A model generated the notes under the pieces. That model saw nothing but the letters and a program-made list of their open reading frames with translations. It had not been told where the DNA came from and searched no databases. This document shows positions 63,534-64,000 of a stretch of DNA of 64,000 nucleotides, piece by piece; positions within the stretch are counted from its first letter, which is position 1, and each line of letters begins with the position of its first letter. The stretch is from the NCBI GenBank assembly GCA_026707145.1, contig JAPOXK010000027.1:62001-126000 (forward strand), given 5' to 3'. Position numbers and translations under genes: made by a program. The stretch is from Chloroflexota bacterium. Lineage in GTDB: Bacteria; Chloroflexota; Dehalococcoidia; Bin125.

Positions 63534-64000
63534 GTGGGGATCGCAGCCGGCATCGGCAGTGCCGTGCTCTGGGCTATCGCGAGCGCGATCATGACCCAGC
63601 AGGCGCAGCGTATGGATACGCTGTCGCTCAGCCTGATCCGCGCCCTCGGCGCCGGCGGATTCTTTGTGGCTGCCCTGTTCGCTTTAGGAGCGCAGGACGC
63701 GCTCTGGTCTCTCGCCCTGCACGATCTCTGGCGCTTGAGCCTGGCCGGCTTCCTCGCCTCGGGCTTGGGCGAGACGCTCTACGCGGCCGCGCTTTTCCTG
63801 ATCGGGCTGAGCCGCACCTTCACCATCGTCGTGGGGCTGCAGATTCTCCTCTCCTTCGCCCTGGCCGCGATCTTTCTCGGGGAAGCGGCGACCTGGTCCG
63901 ATGGCTTGGGCGCCGTGCTCATCGCTCTCGGCGTCTACGCCGTCGCGCTGTACGGCCAGCCCGGCACCGGTGTTCCGTCCCCGCTCGATCAGATCCGCCA
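63534..64000 (+). CDS. EamA/DMT-superfamily transporter (3' end cut by window edge)
   Basis: A GTG at 63534 with GGAGG about 7 bases upstream opens a frame that runs through the right edge (155 codons seen). The protein starts VGIAAGIGSAVLWAIASAIM and has five hydrophobic helices, ending its first EamA repeat with LIALGVYAVALYGQPGTG. It resembles the transporter at 34684 closely in layout (start, SLIRALGAGGFFVAALFALG, SGLGETLYAAALFLIGLSRT), so the two are paralogues. It probably exports metabolites; substrate unknown. Confidence 0.88.
   Translation, partial: MGIAAGIGSAVLWAIASAIMTQQAQRMDTLSLSLIRALGAGGFFVAALFALGAQDALWSLALHDLWRLSLAGFLASGLGETLYAAALFLIGLSRTFTIVVGLQILLSFALAAIFLGEAATWSDGLGAVLIALGVYAVALYGQPGTGVPSPLDQIR

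Overview
The window is high-GC (by eye well above 60%) bacterial chromosome with no rRNA genes, CRISPR arrays, intact insertion sequences or prophage genes. The best guess is a Chloroflexota bacterium, possibly from the SAR202/Dehalococcoidia side. This is inference from four things: a complex I operon without the NADH-input module; paired type I glutamine synthetases beside an atypical GlnR-like regulator; an expansion of flavin/F420 oxidoreductases and family III CoA-transferases; and a nitrile hydratase cluster. No marker phylogeny could be run.

Layout. Positions 1-11.6 kb hold housekeeping genes: rpoB (minus strand, its 3' end cut by the window edge), then on the plus strand prs, secA, an unknown 267-residue protein and valS. 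Positions 11.6-22.0 kb hold one complex I operon, nuoABCD-HJKLMN, behind a near-consensus promoter (TTGACA, 17 bp, TACGAT). nuoE, F, G and I are absent from it. Positions 22.0-26.9 kb hold a nitrogen block on the minus strand (two glutamine synthetases and a GlnR-like regulator), with divergent lipA. A tRNA-Thr(CGT) follows at 26.95 kb, then about 1 kb of gene-poor DNA with a broken small gene. Positions 28.0-32.1 kb hold a DEAD-box RNA helicase and a tight four-gene cassette: two DUF1538 membrane proteins, a PII-like protein and a CBS protein.

Positions 32.5-43.8 kb are metabolic: flavin reductase, CoA-transferase, DMT transporter, pyruvate kinase, an Asp/Glu racemase-like protein, and a cobalt-type nitrile hydratase locus (beta, alpha, a ferredoxin-activator fusion and an unknown partner) facing an amidase gene. 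Together these could turn nitriles into amides and then acids. A small islet (43.85-45.39 kb), bounded by imperfect 21-bp direct repeats, holds an AT-richer gene for a coiled-coil/two-helix membrane protein of unknown function.

Positions 45.4-64.0 kb are mostly catabolic and redox genes: an acyl-CoA-dehydrogenase-fold flavoprotein, a phytoene-dehydrogenase-like oxidase, a CoA-transferase, a VOC protein, an alpha/beta-hydrolase-fold protein lacking its nucleophile, an MBL hydrolase, three LLM-type F420/flavin oxidoreductases, an SDR, an aminotransferase, an FMN/Fe-S/FAD reductase and a second DMT transporter (cut at the right edge). Inside this stretch is a gluconeogenic pair (class I FBPase and class I aldolase) with two CBS proteins.

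Several genes (lipA, pyk, fbp) have a -10-like hexamer placed so that the transcript would start at or within a few bases of the start codon, suggesting leaderless or near-leaderless mRNAs. Most other starts have a clear Shine-Dalgarno sequence. All functions are read from protein motifs and family resemblance; no searches were run.
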